Notes under the pieces: generated by a model
The model's input: the letters and a program-made list of their open reading frames with translations, nothing else
Database searches by the model: none
Told to the model about the DNA's origin: nothing
Translations under genes and position numbers: made by a program
Shown: in pieces, positions 1 to 11,556 of the stretch
How positions within the stretch are numbered: position 1 is the first letter of the stretch
Layout of the letters: every line of letters starts with the position of its first letter
From: Mytilisepta virgata
Lineage: Eukaryota > Mollusca > Bivalvia > Mytilida > Mytilidae
Assembly (NCBI GenBank): GCA_028015205.1
Contig: CM051514.1
Location: 38,394,150 to 38,458,149 of the forward strand
Length of the DNA: 64,000 nucleotides
Direction: 5' to 3'

Positions 1-1
1 A

Positions 2-1345
2 CAACGCTTTATAGCTCGATCTGCCAAGTGTTCCACCAAACTATTGTCTCAACTTCTAACTTCTATTTTAACAGCTGTCAAAACGGGCCTCCAAAGTTAT
101 TGTGAGACAAGATATTCAAGAAGTGGTATCAATCAGATATTAAAGAACTCCAAAGACTCAAAGGATATTTTACGATCTTGGTCCATTTCAGTTTGTAACA
201 GCATAAAAACATTTGATTTCTCTAACCTCTATACCACCATTCCTCATTCACAACTGAAGGAGAAGTTGAAAGATCTAATCCATCGATGCTTTCAAAATAA
301 AAATGGAAACAACAGATACTTATACCTTGTCATTGGTAGAGATAAATCATACTTTGTTAAAAACCACTCTAAATCTAGCAAAACATTTACGGAGGATGAA
401 AGTGTCCTGATGATTGAATTTTTGATAGACAACATATTTGTTCAATTTGGTTGACGTGTTTTCCAACAAACAATTGGCATTCCTATGGGTACTTATTGTG
501 CGCCACTACTGGCAGACTTGTTCCTTTACTCATATGAGGCAGAGTTCCTTGACGGACTTCTTAAGGAAAAACAGAAGAAGTTAGCGAGTACCTTTAATTT
601 CAGCGTCCGCTACATGGATGATGTTTTATCACTCAACAATTCACATTTTGGGAATTTCTTACATCTCATCTATCCCAATGAGCTCGAAATTAAGGATACC
701 ACAGACACTGCATCTGCATCTTATCTTGAATTCACCTCAAAATTGACACCAGAGGAAGGTTGAATACAAAACCTTACGACAAACCGGATGACTTTGACTT
801 TCCAATCGTCAACTTCCCATTTTTGAGCGGTAATATTCCAGAAGCGGCGGCGTATGGAGTATATATTTCACAACTCATACGTTATTTCAGAGCTTGTGAC
901 ACATACATTGACTTCCTGGACAGAGCCCGGCTCCTGACAGAAATGTTGCTCAGGGGTATGTTGCTCCTAAGTTGGAGTCATCCTTATTAAAGTTTTATGG
1001 ACGTCATCATGACTTGGTTGACAGGTATGAAAAAACTGTTTCTCAAATGAAAATAGACCTGTTTCATTGATGTAATCCCTTCCTCATACCCGATTTGACA
1101 TGGCAGCATGGCGGGTGTCCTACAGGAAGCAGAGAATGCTTACTCTTCCGGAGCACCTGAGTCTACCCTCGGTTTTTTTGGTGAGGTCCATGTTGTTCAT
1201 ATGTTTTTAGTTTTTAATTGTAATGCATGTATTGTTTTAGTATTGTCTTCGTTGTTCTCCGGAGTTTGTCAGTTGTTTCGATTTTACCCTGCTTCAGATA
1301 TCCCTTTGGTGTTTCTTGACTTTACTTATATTTTCCATCAAATCC
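2..1345 (+). mobile_element. Penelope-like retroelement copy 1, RT and 3' tail, broken
   Basis: It runs off the left edge of the window. The frame from base 2 holds reverse transcriptase motifs: TFDFSNLYTTIPH (first RT aspartate), IGIPMGTYCAPLLADLFLY and the catalytic YMDDV at about 613-627, then the thumb-like ending FPFLSGNIPEAAAYGVYISQ, and YGRHHDLVDRYEKTVSQMK near the stop at 1068-1070. It is broken by a TGA at 452-454 and frameshifts at about 735 and 950. The non-coding tail from 1108 is shared with other copies in the window. It resembles PLE elements of the Naiad type; the element is dead. Confidence 0.8.
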
Positions 1346-1379
1346 ACCTTCTTTAATAAAGATTCATCACCTAGAACAT

Positions 1380-2478
1380 GAAATAATAATCTCTTCTGCT
1401 TTCTGCTAGAGATAAATGTTCGCCAACTATAAATTATAGGGTAAAACAAATTCAAAACAAATCTGCTCCCAATCAGAAATTGTACGTTTCAAATCTCCTC
1501 TGGATCTCTCTATGTCTTTTGGACTCAATCTCGGATAAGCACCTCTGTAGCGTGGCACTTCCATTTTGGGAGAATTACCCACATATAAAAAATACTGCAT
1601 ATTGTCCAAATGGTAAATTGACAGGAGACTAGAATAACTAATTATAAACGTTCCATCTACAATGTAAGCTGTAGAAATTGGAGGTTTAACAGATAAAACC
1701 TGTGAAAGAAAAAGGAAGCTGTAAAAACTGCTCTAACATAGAAAAAACATATAAGAAAATTTGTTTGACAGCACTATCTAAAATTTTCAAAAGAAATCAT
1801 TAAAATTAATTTATTAGATATGTTGTCCATACCGTTTGTAGTTCATCATGTTCGCCTGATGCTTTATTATAAGTAAAGATGCGTCGCAATGGCTTTCGAT
1901 CAGCTGAAACAAATGGAGGATTTTTGTAACTTAGAAAAATACTCATGATATATATTTCCTCGAACTATATACGTGGAACTATACTGTCTATATGATGAGA
2001 AATACCCTAGTAGACAACATAGTCTTTATATTGTATAACTGGTGTTCTACCTCGATATGGAAGGTAAAAAGTCGAAGTTCCCTGCAAAGTCTGACTAGAC
2101 GAATTCAAAACATTTCTCGTTTTCAAATTGATTTCCATTTCATGGGTATCACCAAGAGCAACAAAATACAAATCTTTACCTGAAACAGAGGCAGAAAAAA
2201 ACGCCCATCAGAAAAGTAGTGGGAAGGTCTGCAAATCTGCAAGAAGATAGAGGATCATCCGCAAGTAGTTATATTTGTAATAAGATCGAAAAGTACAATA
2301 AGCTGCTTAAGACTAGCATTTCTCATATTCCAGTTCCTCGGTTTCATGGCCATATAAATCCATGAAATAAACATGAATAAAAGTATCCCAAAATTAATAT
2401 CACTTTTGGAACACTCTTACCCTCTCCAGTCATTAATCTTTATAATCATCTCATCTGTAAAAAGAAGAAATATATATT
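1380..2478. other. No gene seen
   Basis: AT-rich sequence with short open frames only. A minus-strand frame at 1427-1609 has a protein-like composition (VPRYRGAYPRLSPKDIE) but no start, splice or family support. Confidence 0.4.
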
Positions 2479-2892
2479 TTATTGTACAAATTTCTGTCCA
2501 TAGAGACTCTTGACAAATATCCTCCTCAACATAAACAATATCTGAAAACAACAGGATTTCTGATGTAAAAATTCATTCAATGACTGTTTAAGTGCTGTAT
2601 TATCTGACAGAAACAAAAACAAAGATGTACATTGTACGTGATATCTGAAAACTTGCAATAAAAAGCGAGTGGTCTCTGCAAATTCTGAACATCCAGTAAG
2701 AATTCTGAGTGTTGAACAATTGTTGAATTTATCTGCCAAATCTTTAAATCCAGCATCCAAATATAGTTTCATACATATTGGAAACATATTTTTGAGAATA
2801 TGCCAGTCCCCTAGTTGTGGGAGAACCAAGTTTAAATCGGCAACATACTCAGTTTTCAGGTAAATTAAATAGTCATCGCCTTTCCGTCACCC
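2479..2892 (-). pseudogene. ORF fragment resembling a transposon-associated protein family
   Basis: An open minus-strand frame, about 137 codons without a convincing ATG. It contains GDDYLIYLKTEYV, LPQLGDWHILKNMF, LYLDAGFKDLADKF and a Cys-containing segment. The pattern GDWHxLxN...DAGxKDLA recalls a repeated invertebrate family that I associate from memory with transposon-type genes (possibly DUF6589). This is unverified. Other minus-strand frames at 3021-3242, 3538-3930 and 4283-4591 (the last Cys-rich) may be decayed parts of the same element, but I cannot join them. Confidence 0.35.
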
Positions 2893-3242
2893 TCAACTAC
2901 ATCATAATAAAAACCATTCAAATTAAAAATTTGTCATGTAGTGTAATTAAATCTTGGAAAACTTATATTTTTATTCATCCAGAACTCCAACGGATGTAGA
3001 TTTAGACTAACGACTTTCACTTAACGGGAAAAATGTTTGAATACCAGGAACCATAAATCTCTGATGATATAATAAAGATTTTGTAAATCTATATGTCGTG
3101 GTTTGGTGAACAACGTTATCAAAGCAGCCAATTCAACGGGGTTACATTCAAAGTCAGGGACAGCTAAATGGGAAAATACATTTCCACAGAATTCAATTTT
3201 GTCCTGTTGGTTTAAAATTCCTGAAGTTAAATCCAATGTCAC

Positions 3243-4900
3243 AGATCTATGTCTAACTGTGAGTCACTTTTAGACAAAGTAAAATTAACATATGAAATAG
3301 AACAGGTATATTTATTCTATGTGGCAGGGCAAATTATAGCTGTTTAATTGGTGGTACCATGAAACCCATTCTTGTCTTTACCAACTCCTAGAAGAGAGAA
3401 ACTTTTAGTCTAAATTATCAACGTTGGCAGCGATAAATTTACCAGAAGTCATAATCTATGATGCTTTTAAGTTCTTTACAACGACCTGCAATAACTCGTT
3501 TTCAAAAAGTCACTTGAAACATTGGAAATGCCAGCATCTAAGTGAGAATTAATTGACGAAAATAGGGAAGAAGAATGTGAAAATTTATCAAAGCACGTGC
3601 GGGTGTGATGCATTTCTGGGTGTTAGAATTACACCTAGAAATATATAATATGGGAAACGTTTTGAGGAAATTAAAAAATGAAGCCTGGTCTGAATTATAA
3701 CTTTTAATAAAAGATAGCAAAATCTTTAATGGCTCAGTAGTCTGCTCTTTGTCAAAGATAACTAGTTTAAAGTTATCAGCTATGTTCTTTTTTAAACCAT
3801 TACAGAACACGCGTATAATGCTGGTACCAATATTGAACTTTCTTTTAGCACAGATCGAACATTTTTTTTTAAATTCCCTGAAAACTATAAAGATCAAAAG
3901 ATCAACAGAAAGTACTCCTGAAAAAATCATCAGTTTGAAATCTAGTCTCTTCTCCAGCCTCTGACCTACAAAATGAGTTAAAATTGTGATAACACACAGG
4001 GCAGCAATAACTCATTCTTCCGCATCTATAGTTTTATTTTGGTTCAGTTAAGAATTGAAACAATTATAAAACATTCCATAATTTTTAACAGAAATTGATA
4101 TAAATCTTTTATATTGTGAAGTCTGTGATTATACACCATGACGCTGAAAAAGATCTTTTTAGAATTAGTTAATGCATTGTAATATCTATGACACAAGGAA
4201 GCTGTGATACTGGCATTAGTGTCTGGGAATTTACTACTAATGTCAACTGCAATTTACTTTCTGGAATAAAAGGGGTTCTATATTAGTAATGTGACCTCCA
4301 CCTTGACGACATGTCATAATGATTTAAAAAGCATTCTGTGGCAACAGTTTCTGAGGTACCTACATTATTACAGGACTTCTTTGATTTCCTGGTTGTCTGT
4401 ATCACTGGTATCGAAAAATGTTTTACTTCACAATATCTACAATATCTACAAATGCAGGAATTTTCTGAAATCTGTATGCATTTTGAACAAAGATACAAAA
4501 TGCAGGATTGTCTGATTGTCTGAAACTTTGAATTAAAATAATGTGGCGCTTTGTAATATATCATCCTGCTCTTAATGTATACAGAGGACATGTTCTACAT
4601 CTGGATGTACCTTTGAACATATATCTTCTCATTCAATGGTGTCTAAAACACAAAATTGTTAACAAACATTTTCGATTCTGCTTATATTAACTTGTTTTAA
4701 TTGATTATTTAATTTCACATTAACAGAACTTCAAATTTATCTTGTATGGAATTTTAAACGTAACTTAATATCACATATTTTCATTTGAAGCCTACCTCTT
4801 TCCACTCTTTCGTGTAATTCGATGCATGAGAAGTGTTATGGCATAACATTTGCTAACAAGAACCTGTGTTATAAAATGCTACCTTTTTGTATTCCCGATT
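3243..4900. other. Low-information AT-rich stretch
   Basis: Apart from minus-strand frames at 3538-3930 and 4283-4591 with no recognisable domain, no exon, RNA gene or repeat could be supported before gene A exon 4. Confidence 0.35.
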
Positions 4901-4907
4901 AAATTCA

Positions 4908-4993
4908 TTAAATTGTAGTTTTGTTGAGAATAAATACTGTTGATAAGCTATATGTTACATTTATCGATTGTGCAGCACTACAGCCTGTTCCAG
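4908..4993 (-). CDS. Gene A exon 4: terminal exon with stop
   Basis: Acceptor TTTTCAG, phase 1. It encodes GTGCSAAQSINVTYSLSTVF and ILNKTTI, then TAA in frame. It aligns with gene C exon 4 through GxGCxA and then loses the SPGFPNEYP motif, so CUB2 is not continued. No copy exists inside the duplicated unit of gene B. Confidence 0.6.
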
Positions 4994-6156
4994 CTGAAAA
5001 TGTAATCTTAACTTCACTGATCGATAACAGGATATAAAAATATCCGATCAAATAGCATCTAATAGTACTGTGTTATTTCATTTTTAATAGTATCTATGAG
5101 TAACTACCAATATCTCCACTAATTTCTGATTTTACCAGGAAAAAAATTAAATCAAGTACGTGTTATTTCCTGAAATATCACAAGACTGTTGAAAGGGTTT
5201 AACTATTCCACCTATTCCACGCAAAATAACTTCTACTTTTTTTCAAGATAACGACAAGAGTATTTAAAATTATTATTGATTATTATTGTTATCATGGAGG
5301 ATAATACTATATGTAGTATATTAACATATTTAAAACTAATTCTAATGAACCAATTTATTTTACGCACACTTTTGATCATACTTATAATATCTATATATAT
5401 ATATATCTCAAAAATACAATCTTCCACATATATACTTACATAAATCCTTTCCACTTACTGCATACATGGGGTAGCCTTTTTCTGATGCTGAAGTAGAGCT
5501 ATCTGAAGAGAATTCAGTATACACATTTCCTGTCGTCATTACTCTATAACTCAAAGTTCGAGGTCCAGTGTCAGACTGACATTCATTTGTATGTATTGAT
5601 GTATCACTGTTTGTGGTACCTACGTGTAAAAAACGAATGATTAATAGTGGACGAAATATACATGAAAAAATGTATGCATGTACAAATGTATATAAACTTA
5701 CCCCAGCAAATTTGTACATTTAACATTAAAAGGTGTTTTGTTTTGTTTTGTCACACATGTCAAACTATAAACAGAAATTTGAATGGAAATTTAGACCAAA
5801 ATTATTTCCCTACTATAAACGTAACACATTATTTGGCATGTTATATTTTATCAACATGATATTTATAATCAACCTGAAACAGTTAAACCTTTGTTTTTTT
5901 CTTTTTTAAAAACATTAATGTTACACATATTTATAACCGTATCCTTATTCTAATTTCAAAGAAATGTTTGTTTAGATAAATGAGACACATGCAATTATTT
6001 GAACGATCGTGATTTGAGACTTTAAGTACAAAATACGTTTTAAATAAACGTTGTCGTTGACGCAGGAGTATATATATATACATATTCAAAGTCTCCCAAA
6101 AAGAGGTAAACACAAAGACTCTAAAAACATATCCGGATATATTTTTATATTTTTTT

Positions 6157-6226
<70 letters not shown>

Positions 6227-8362
6227 TAGATTATATATATATTCAATCGCATCTTTTTAACATTTTTCGCCTGCCTTTTACATGCTTTTTTCAATTTTTC
6301 TTGTTCTTAACCAAACATTAAAAGAGACTTCCCTCATTGCATGATGTCTTGTGGATATATATATATTCAATTTATCAACCTGATCATACCGTTATGTCTG
6401 ACTAATACGTCCTTAGCTATAAAAAAAAACTGCAACATATATAATAACTAAAAAGCATGTCCCATCTGTGGAAACAGCATTAAAATATTGATAAACGCGT
6501 CCAAAGACTTTTCCCAGAAAATAGGCTGTGAAGAACATTTACGGAAATGTTACATGTACATTTAGATTGGATCACGTCGATTGTACTAAATGTACCACTT
6601 TAAATGTTTGATGCTTCTGAATGCCTTCGACATTAAAATCTTTTTTCCAATCTTCAAGGAAGGATTAAGCAATGAATTGAATTTTAAAAAAACTTGGAAT
6701 GTATAATCACCATCATACACATTTACAGCATCACCAGCACAATTTAGTGTTATATCTGTCACTCTTATCAAGAGAACTGCGCCCGTTATTGAAGAGGATC
6801 CAAGCCAAGCACAGTGAAGATTTCTGAAATACCAAGGTATAGGAATCTTTTAATGTTTGTAAGTGTGTTTTTTTAATGTAATACATGTATATCATTTGGC
6901 GTGCATAAGTGTTTTTTGACGACCACATGGAGACCAATAGATTTGAATATTATCATGATTATGTTTACATTGTTAAAAGGTAGGAGGTAATAATTTAGTT
7001 TAATAGGAGAAAGGGATCACGAAAGTGTAGTGTAGTTATCCTTTATTTTGGAATTGATTTCGCAGCATGAGCTTGACATTTTTTTTAGGTTTGAAAACAA
7101 ATTCAGCAAAGTATGCGACTGTGTGTCTTATAAAATATACCTAAGGAGCAATCAAAACAAACGTAATCCATTGGACAGACAAACCCGGGAAGACAAATGA
7201 ACAACCACAAGCACAACAAATAAACACAGAAAACTAAAAACCAATGAACAACACGAACTCCTTTAAAAACCAGGAGTGAACTTCTTATAAACTTCGGCAA
7301 CTGAATTCTACATGAAAAACTCCGAACCTCATTATTATTATGTACTTAATGGTCAACATGGATAAAAAGTTTGGAGACATAACTTTCGTCTTTTCTTCAA
7401 TGTCATATATGTCTGTTGTGACATCTTACATGATGCAAAAATCAGTGAAATATACACGAAGATGGGAAAAATCAGCTGTCGTTAAAAATTTTAAACATTT
7501 AAACAGTAGAAAAGGCAATAGTTCGTTACGACTATTGGAAATAAATAATAGTGCAATACTTTTTACATTCTTTGAAATAACTTTTGAGATATTTCTAAAA
7601 AAACCACATGCATTTTGAAAAAAAGACACACAATAGTATTTACTTCTAGATTGTACATATGTATTTAATCCCATATTTTTAACATTTTTCGCCTGCCTTT
7701 TACATGCTTTTTTCATTTTTTCTTGTTCTTAACCAAACATTAAAAGGGATTTCCCTCATTGCTTGATGTATTGTTGATATCCTTAAATTGTTACATTCAA
7801 TCTTTACAATCAAATGTAATACAATATCTAATTTTCAAGAAATTTAATCAAATTCTCCATTTACACCATATAAGCCAACTTACAGGTCCACAATTGGTTA
7901 CAATACCAATAAATTAAGCTCAAACCTCTATCGTATTATGTCAAAGAGAAACATGTAAATGCGTTTGAAATAGCAAACATTTTAAAAAATTTAAATATTT
8001 TACAAAGTATGTATATTGCGATACAGTTCCTGCTGTAGAAGAAAATCAGAACAAAAATAAGAAATATTAAATGTTAAAAGTTAAACATAAATGTTTAAAA
8101 GTTGGGCATTTTCAACTTTTAACCTATTCTATTTTGCTGAGTGCGACTTAAAACACAGTTTACTCACATATATAAAGTCCTTTTCATTTTACAAAAGAAC
8201 ATATACGTACATTGCGTATCCTGTCGGATAACCTGGTGGAAATATAGTAACTGGTTCATATCCAACTGGTATAGTTAGTGTATCACCCGAACATTGTGAC
8301 CATACTTTCATTACCACCGAAATTAAAATCAACAACAATACGTATGCATTGTTTTCCCACAT
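4908..8362 (-). CDS. Gene A: secreted single-CUB protein (4-exon model)
   Basis: Exons 8211-8362, 6711-6823, 5440-5619 and 4908-4993 join in consistent phase (2,1,1) to 531 nt, or 176 residues plus stop. A strong signal peptide (MWENNAYVLLLILISVVMKV) precedes QCSG. One complete CUB follows with cysteines at 24, 55, 79 and 102 and the C-terminal FSSDSSTSASEKGYPMYAV strand. Exon 4 adds SGTGCSAAQSINV and a Thr/Ser/Asn tail ending in TAA, at the place where gene C starts CUB2. The protein is therefore predicted to be soluble and extracellular. The exon 2 donor (GTGATT) is weaker than in B (GTGGGT) or C (GTAAGC). Only ATTAAA-type poly(A) variants (4696-4713) are seen close by. The function is not known; a ligand-binding or decoy role relative to gene C is speculation. 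Confidence 0.7.
5440..5619 (-). CDS. Gene A exon 3: CUB C-terminal half
   Basis: 180 nt, phase 1 to 1, consensus donor GTAAGT. It encodes GTTNSDTSIHTNECQSDTGP, then VYTEFSSDSSTSASEKGYPM and YAVSGKDL. About twelve bases differ from the gene B copy and most change the amino acid. Confidence 0.78.
6155..6236. repeat. (TA)n microsatellite in gene A intron 2
   Basis: A near-pure TA dinucleotide run. The equivalent tract in gene B is at 11500-11565. Confidence 0.9.
6711..6823 (-). CDS. Gene A exon 2: CUB middle
   Basis: 113 nt, phase 2 to 1. It encodes NLHCAWLGSSS...RVTDITLNCAGDAVNVYDG. It is identical base for base to gene B exon 2, although the adjacent intron 2 sequence has diverged strongly. 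Confidence 0.75.
7135..7282 (-). mobile_element. 148-bp short interspersed element with target duplication
   Basis: Absent at the matching site of the second duplication copy (near 12450) and flanked by tcttataaa on both sides (7126-7134 and 7283-7291), so its ends are exact. On the minus strand it runs from a ggtttttaaaggagttcgtg-type segment to gctccttaggtatat. Related copies lie at about 42800-42925 (opposite strand) and 48033-48185 (same strand), and a bare end is at about 49649. It resembles the 3' tails of the PLE copies here. Confidence 0.75.
8211..8362 (-). CDS. Gene A exon 1: signal peptide and CUB start
   Basis: The ATG is at 8362-8360, followed by a 15-residue hydrophobic core, then QCSGDTLTIPVGYEPVTIFP and PGYPTGY. 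It ends in phase 2 at donor GTACGT. It differs from gene B exon 1 by two bases, both amino-acid changing (T to I, P to A). Confidence 0.75.
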
Positions 8363-10777
8363 ATTGAAATAGATAGATCAGAACCAAGTGGACTGTTGTC
8401 CAAATGTCTTCAAACTGTAGCACAATATTAATAGAACACAGTAATGTAAGTAGATCTGTAAAAATAGATAAGGTATAATTTTCATACTCAAATTTTTCTG
8501 AATAATGTATACGAATTGATTCTGTTTGATATATACAAAGGGACGTAACACCATTCTGCAAGGAATATAAATTAAATTTTTTGTTGAGATTTAGAAACAA
8601 ACTCACTTTATCTATCCCTTTTTTAGGAACATATGAACGATCACTAGTACAGTGTTGTAATATAGTCCATTAAAAATCTTTCGGTAGATGTGCATGCACA
8701 AGACCAGAATATGTTTTTCGAAAGTATTTCTTTTCTGTTAATGAGTAATTTAGAAAAAATACAGATGAATGTGTGTAGTATTTCTTAATTATGTTTAAAA
8801 TTATTTTAGCATGTTAAGTATGACTTATTTTCTTGGGCCCAATATTTCGTAAAATGATTCGGTTTTTCCCAATATAATACTTTATCGCCTAATTACACAT
8901 GTCGAGTTAAACACCGAAGCTAGTTCTATAATAGTCAGAACTCGGTTTCGTCAACCTTTTTGTATGTAACTTATTTTTCTTTGATTCTGTACATTGAAAT
9001 GCCATCTATTTTGAAGTTTATTTGAACATTACCTAATTATTTCATTATATGTATTGACCCTCTTTTTGTGTGTCTCTCAATCCAAATAGTCTTCATTTTT
9101 AAAAGTATTAGAAAAGTTATATTTTCGTATGAGCTAAGCTCAAAAATTAAAACAAAACTACATGTATTAATAAAATTCCTAAATGTATAAAGTATGTATA
9201 CAAAATGACTTTTTTTATATCATTAGACGACCAGTTTTGCTCAACAAGAATGCTTTATCGTTAAATTTCGCCAAAACATGAAAACCATCAAATTTTTAGC
9301 AAATGCCCCTATTCACTGTTTTTGTCGTGACTAAGAGTTTACGAACACTGGAACCACAAAACATCAAAAAATATTAAGTTTGTGTGCTCTAAGTAGTGTC
9401 CGTTTTGTGATTTCACTTAATATTAAAAATATTCAAATTATAAACGAACGGAAAATGTCCTTAATTTATACTTTTAATATTGCTAAATGTCTTTTGTTCA
9501 GTATATGATGTTTAATTGCTCTAATTTTGGTTCCTTAGAAATTTGATTTACAAATTTTTAATTAACAAAATGTATTTTATGGTAAGAAATGTGTATTTTT
9601 CGTTTCAAACTAAACAGAGGTCAGAAGACCCCCAAAAAGAGAATAAGACATGGAAATATCCGTATCAAATGCCACAAGCTCCAAATATCAGTAGACGATC
9701 TATGGCATGTAATACGGGTATCGCCTGAATGTAATACTATTGTATATTTTATCTTGAGTGTATAGATATTTCACAGTGTGGTTACCTCTTTGACATAATG
9801 TCAAACTGCCTGGTAGTTGGATATCAGAGTCCAGTACATATAACAATGAGAGATATTAAAAACTACTTTTATCAATGCTTTTCGAATTCAAATTGATTTT
9901 CGATCAATTTTTGGTCTTCTTTTGTCTTGTCTGTTTTGTTTACATGTGTACCTTTATTGAAATATCAGAATTGTTTCAAGGATATTTCAGGAGGAAAACT
10001 GAGAGGTGCATTGGTCAGTGTTGGTATCAATTATTGATCATCAGCTAACATGTAGTTAATCTTGAGTGAATTATTATTGTTTTTCACATTGGCACCTTAA
10101 GAAGTTTAAATGACAAATTCAGGGGATTATTGTTTTATGCGTCGACTTTTGTATAGTAATGCTGTTGGTGACGGCTATTATTTCGACACTTCCTGTAGAG
10201 AATAGAGAAATATAACTTTTCGGTTCACTGGGATTCCACGCTCAATGCAATGAATAGTTAAACAATACATTAAAACTATATTGACAAATAATCGTAATTT
10301 TTAACATAGAAACAAGTAAATTAATATACATTTTTCAAAGTTTTAACTTACTATAATGGGTACCTACTTCCTAAATGATTGTTATACATCCGTCACGTGA
10401 TAAACTATTACATGTAAGATAACAATACACAAAAAGGTTCACCAAAACGATGAAAATGATATGGCACAGCTGGAATTTAAATTAATGAATACCCTTTATA
10501 CCTATTATATATTAGACGAAACTCGATATATGCTAAATATCTCTAGCCTTTTTAGAACAATAGTATCTTTTCTCAAAATAAGATCTTTAAATGGAAATCC
10601 CGCAACCTGTTTATATACCAATATTAATTTCTTTCATGAAGAATAGCACGTTTAGTGTGGTTTTAGGAATAACAAATGAAAAAGATGGGTGTTTTTGTAT
10701 CGGTAAACCACAAAAGAAAAAGCGATAAAAAAACCAAAAATGTCATGAATACTAATATATACCACATATATACTTAC

Positions 10778-10957
10778 ATAAATCCTTTCCACTTACTGCA
10801 TACATGAGGAAGCCTTTTTCTGATGCTGAAGTAGAGCTATCTGAAAAGAATTCAGTATACACACTTCCTGTAGTCGTTACTCTATAACTCAATGTCCGAG
10901 GACCAGACCCAGACTGACATTCATTTGTATGTATTGATGTATCACTGTTTGTGGTAC
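10778..10957 (-). CDS. Gene B exon 3: CUB C-terminal half
   Basis: 180 nt, phase 1 to 1, donor GTAAGT. It encodes ...ECQSGSGPRTLSYRV then VYTEFFSDSSTSASEKGFLM. The GFLMY ending is closer to gene C (GFLMYTI) than to gene A (GYPMYAV). Confidence 0.75.
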
Positions 10958-11494
10958 CTACGTGTAAAAAAAGAATGAGTAATAGTGGACGAAATATACA
11001 TGAAAAAATGTATGCATGTACAAATGTATATAAACTTACCCCAGCAAATTTGTACATTTAACATTAAAAGGTGTTTTGTTTTGTTTTGTCACACATGTCA
11101 AACTATAAACAGAAATTTGAATGGAAATTTAAACCAAAATTATTTCCCTACTATAAACGTAACACATTAGTTGGCATGTTATATTTTATCAACATGATAT
11201 TTATAATCAACCTGAAACAGTTAAACATTTGTTGTCTTCTTTTTTAAAAACATTAATGTTACACATATTTATAACTGTATCCTTATTCTAATTTCAAATA
11301 AATGTTTGTTTAAATAAATGAGACACATGCAATTATTTGAACGATCGTGCTTTGAGGCTTTAAGTACAAAATACGTTTTAAATAAACGTTGTCGTTGATG
11401 CAGGAGTGTATATATATACATATTCAAAGTCTCCCAAAAAGAGGTAAACACAAAGACTCTAAAAACATATCCGGACATATTTTTATATTTTTTT

Positions 11495-11556
<62 letters not shown>

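Larger units (their letters stand above)
5424..10760. repeat. Tandem segmental duplication, copy 1 (carries gene A exons 1-3)
   Basis: Co-linear with 10761-15702. Both start at ccacatatatacttacata and end at tgtcatgaatactaatata. Copy 1 also holds a 148-bp insertion (7135-7282) and about 330 bp near 7.69-7.99 kb that copy 2 lacks. Apart from the exons, it contains AT-rich intron, a (TA)n tract and the gap between genes A and B. Confidence 0.85.

Noticed and set aside
452..454. In-frame TGA in the PLE RT, possibly selenocysteine
   Set aside because: Some clam PLEs are reported to use selenocysteine, but this copy also has two frameshifts and the site looks like a simple change of a glycine codon. 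No supporting hairpin was identified.
1108..1356. 82-codon frame after the PLE ORF
   Set aside because: It lies in the non-coding tail shared by the other PLE copies; similar frames in other copies are not conserved.
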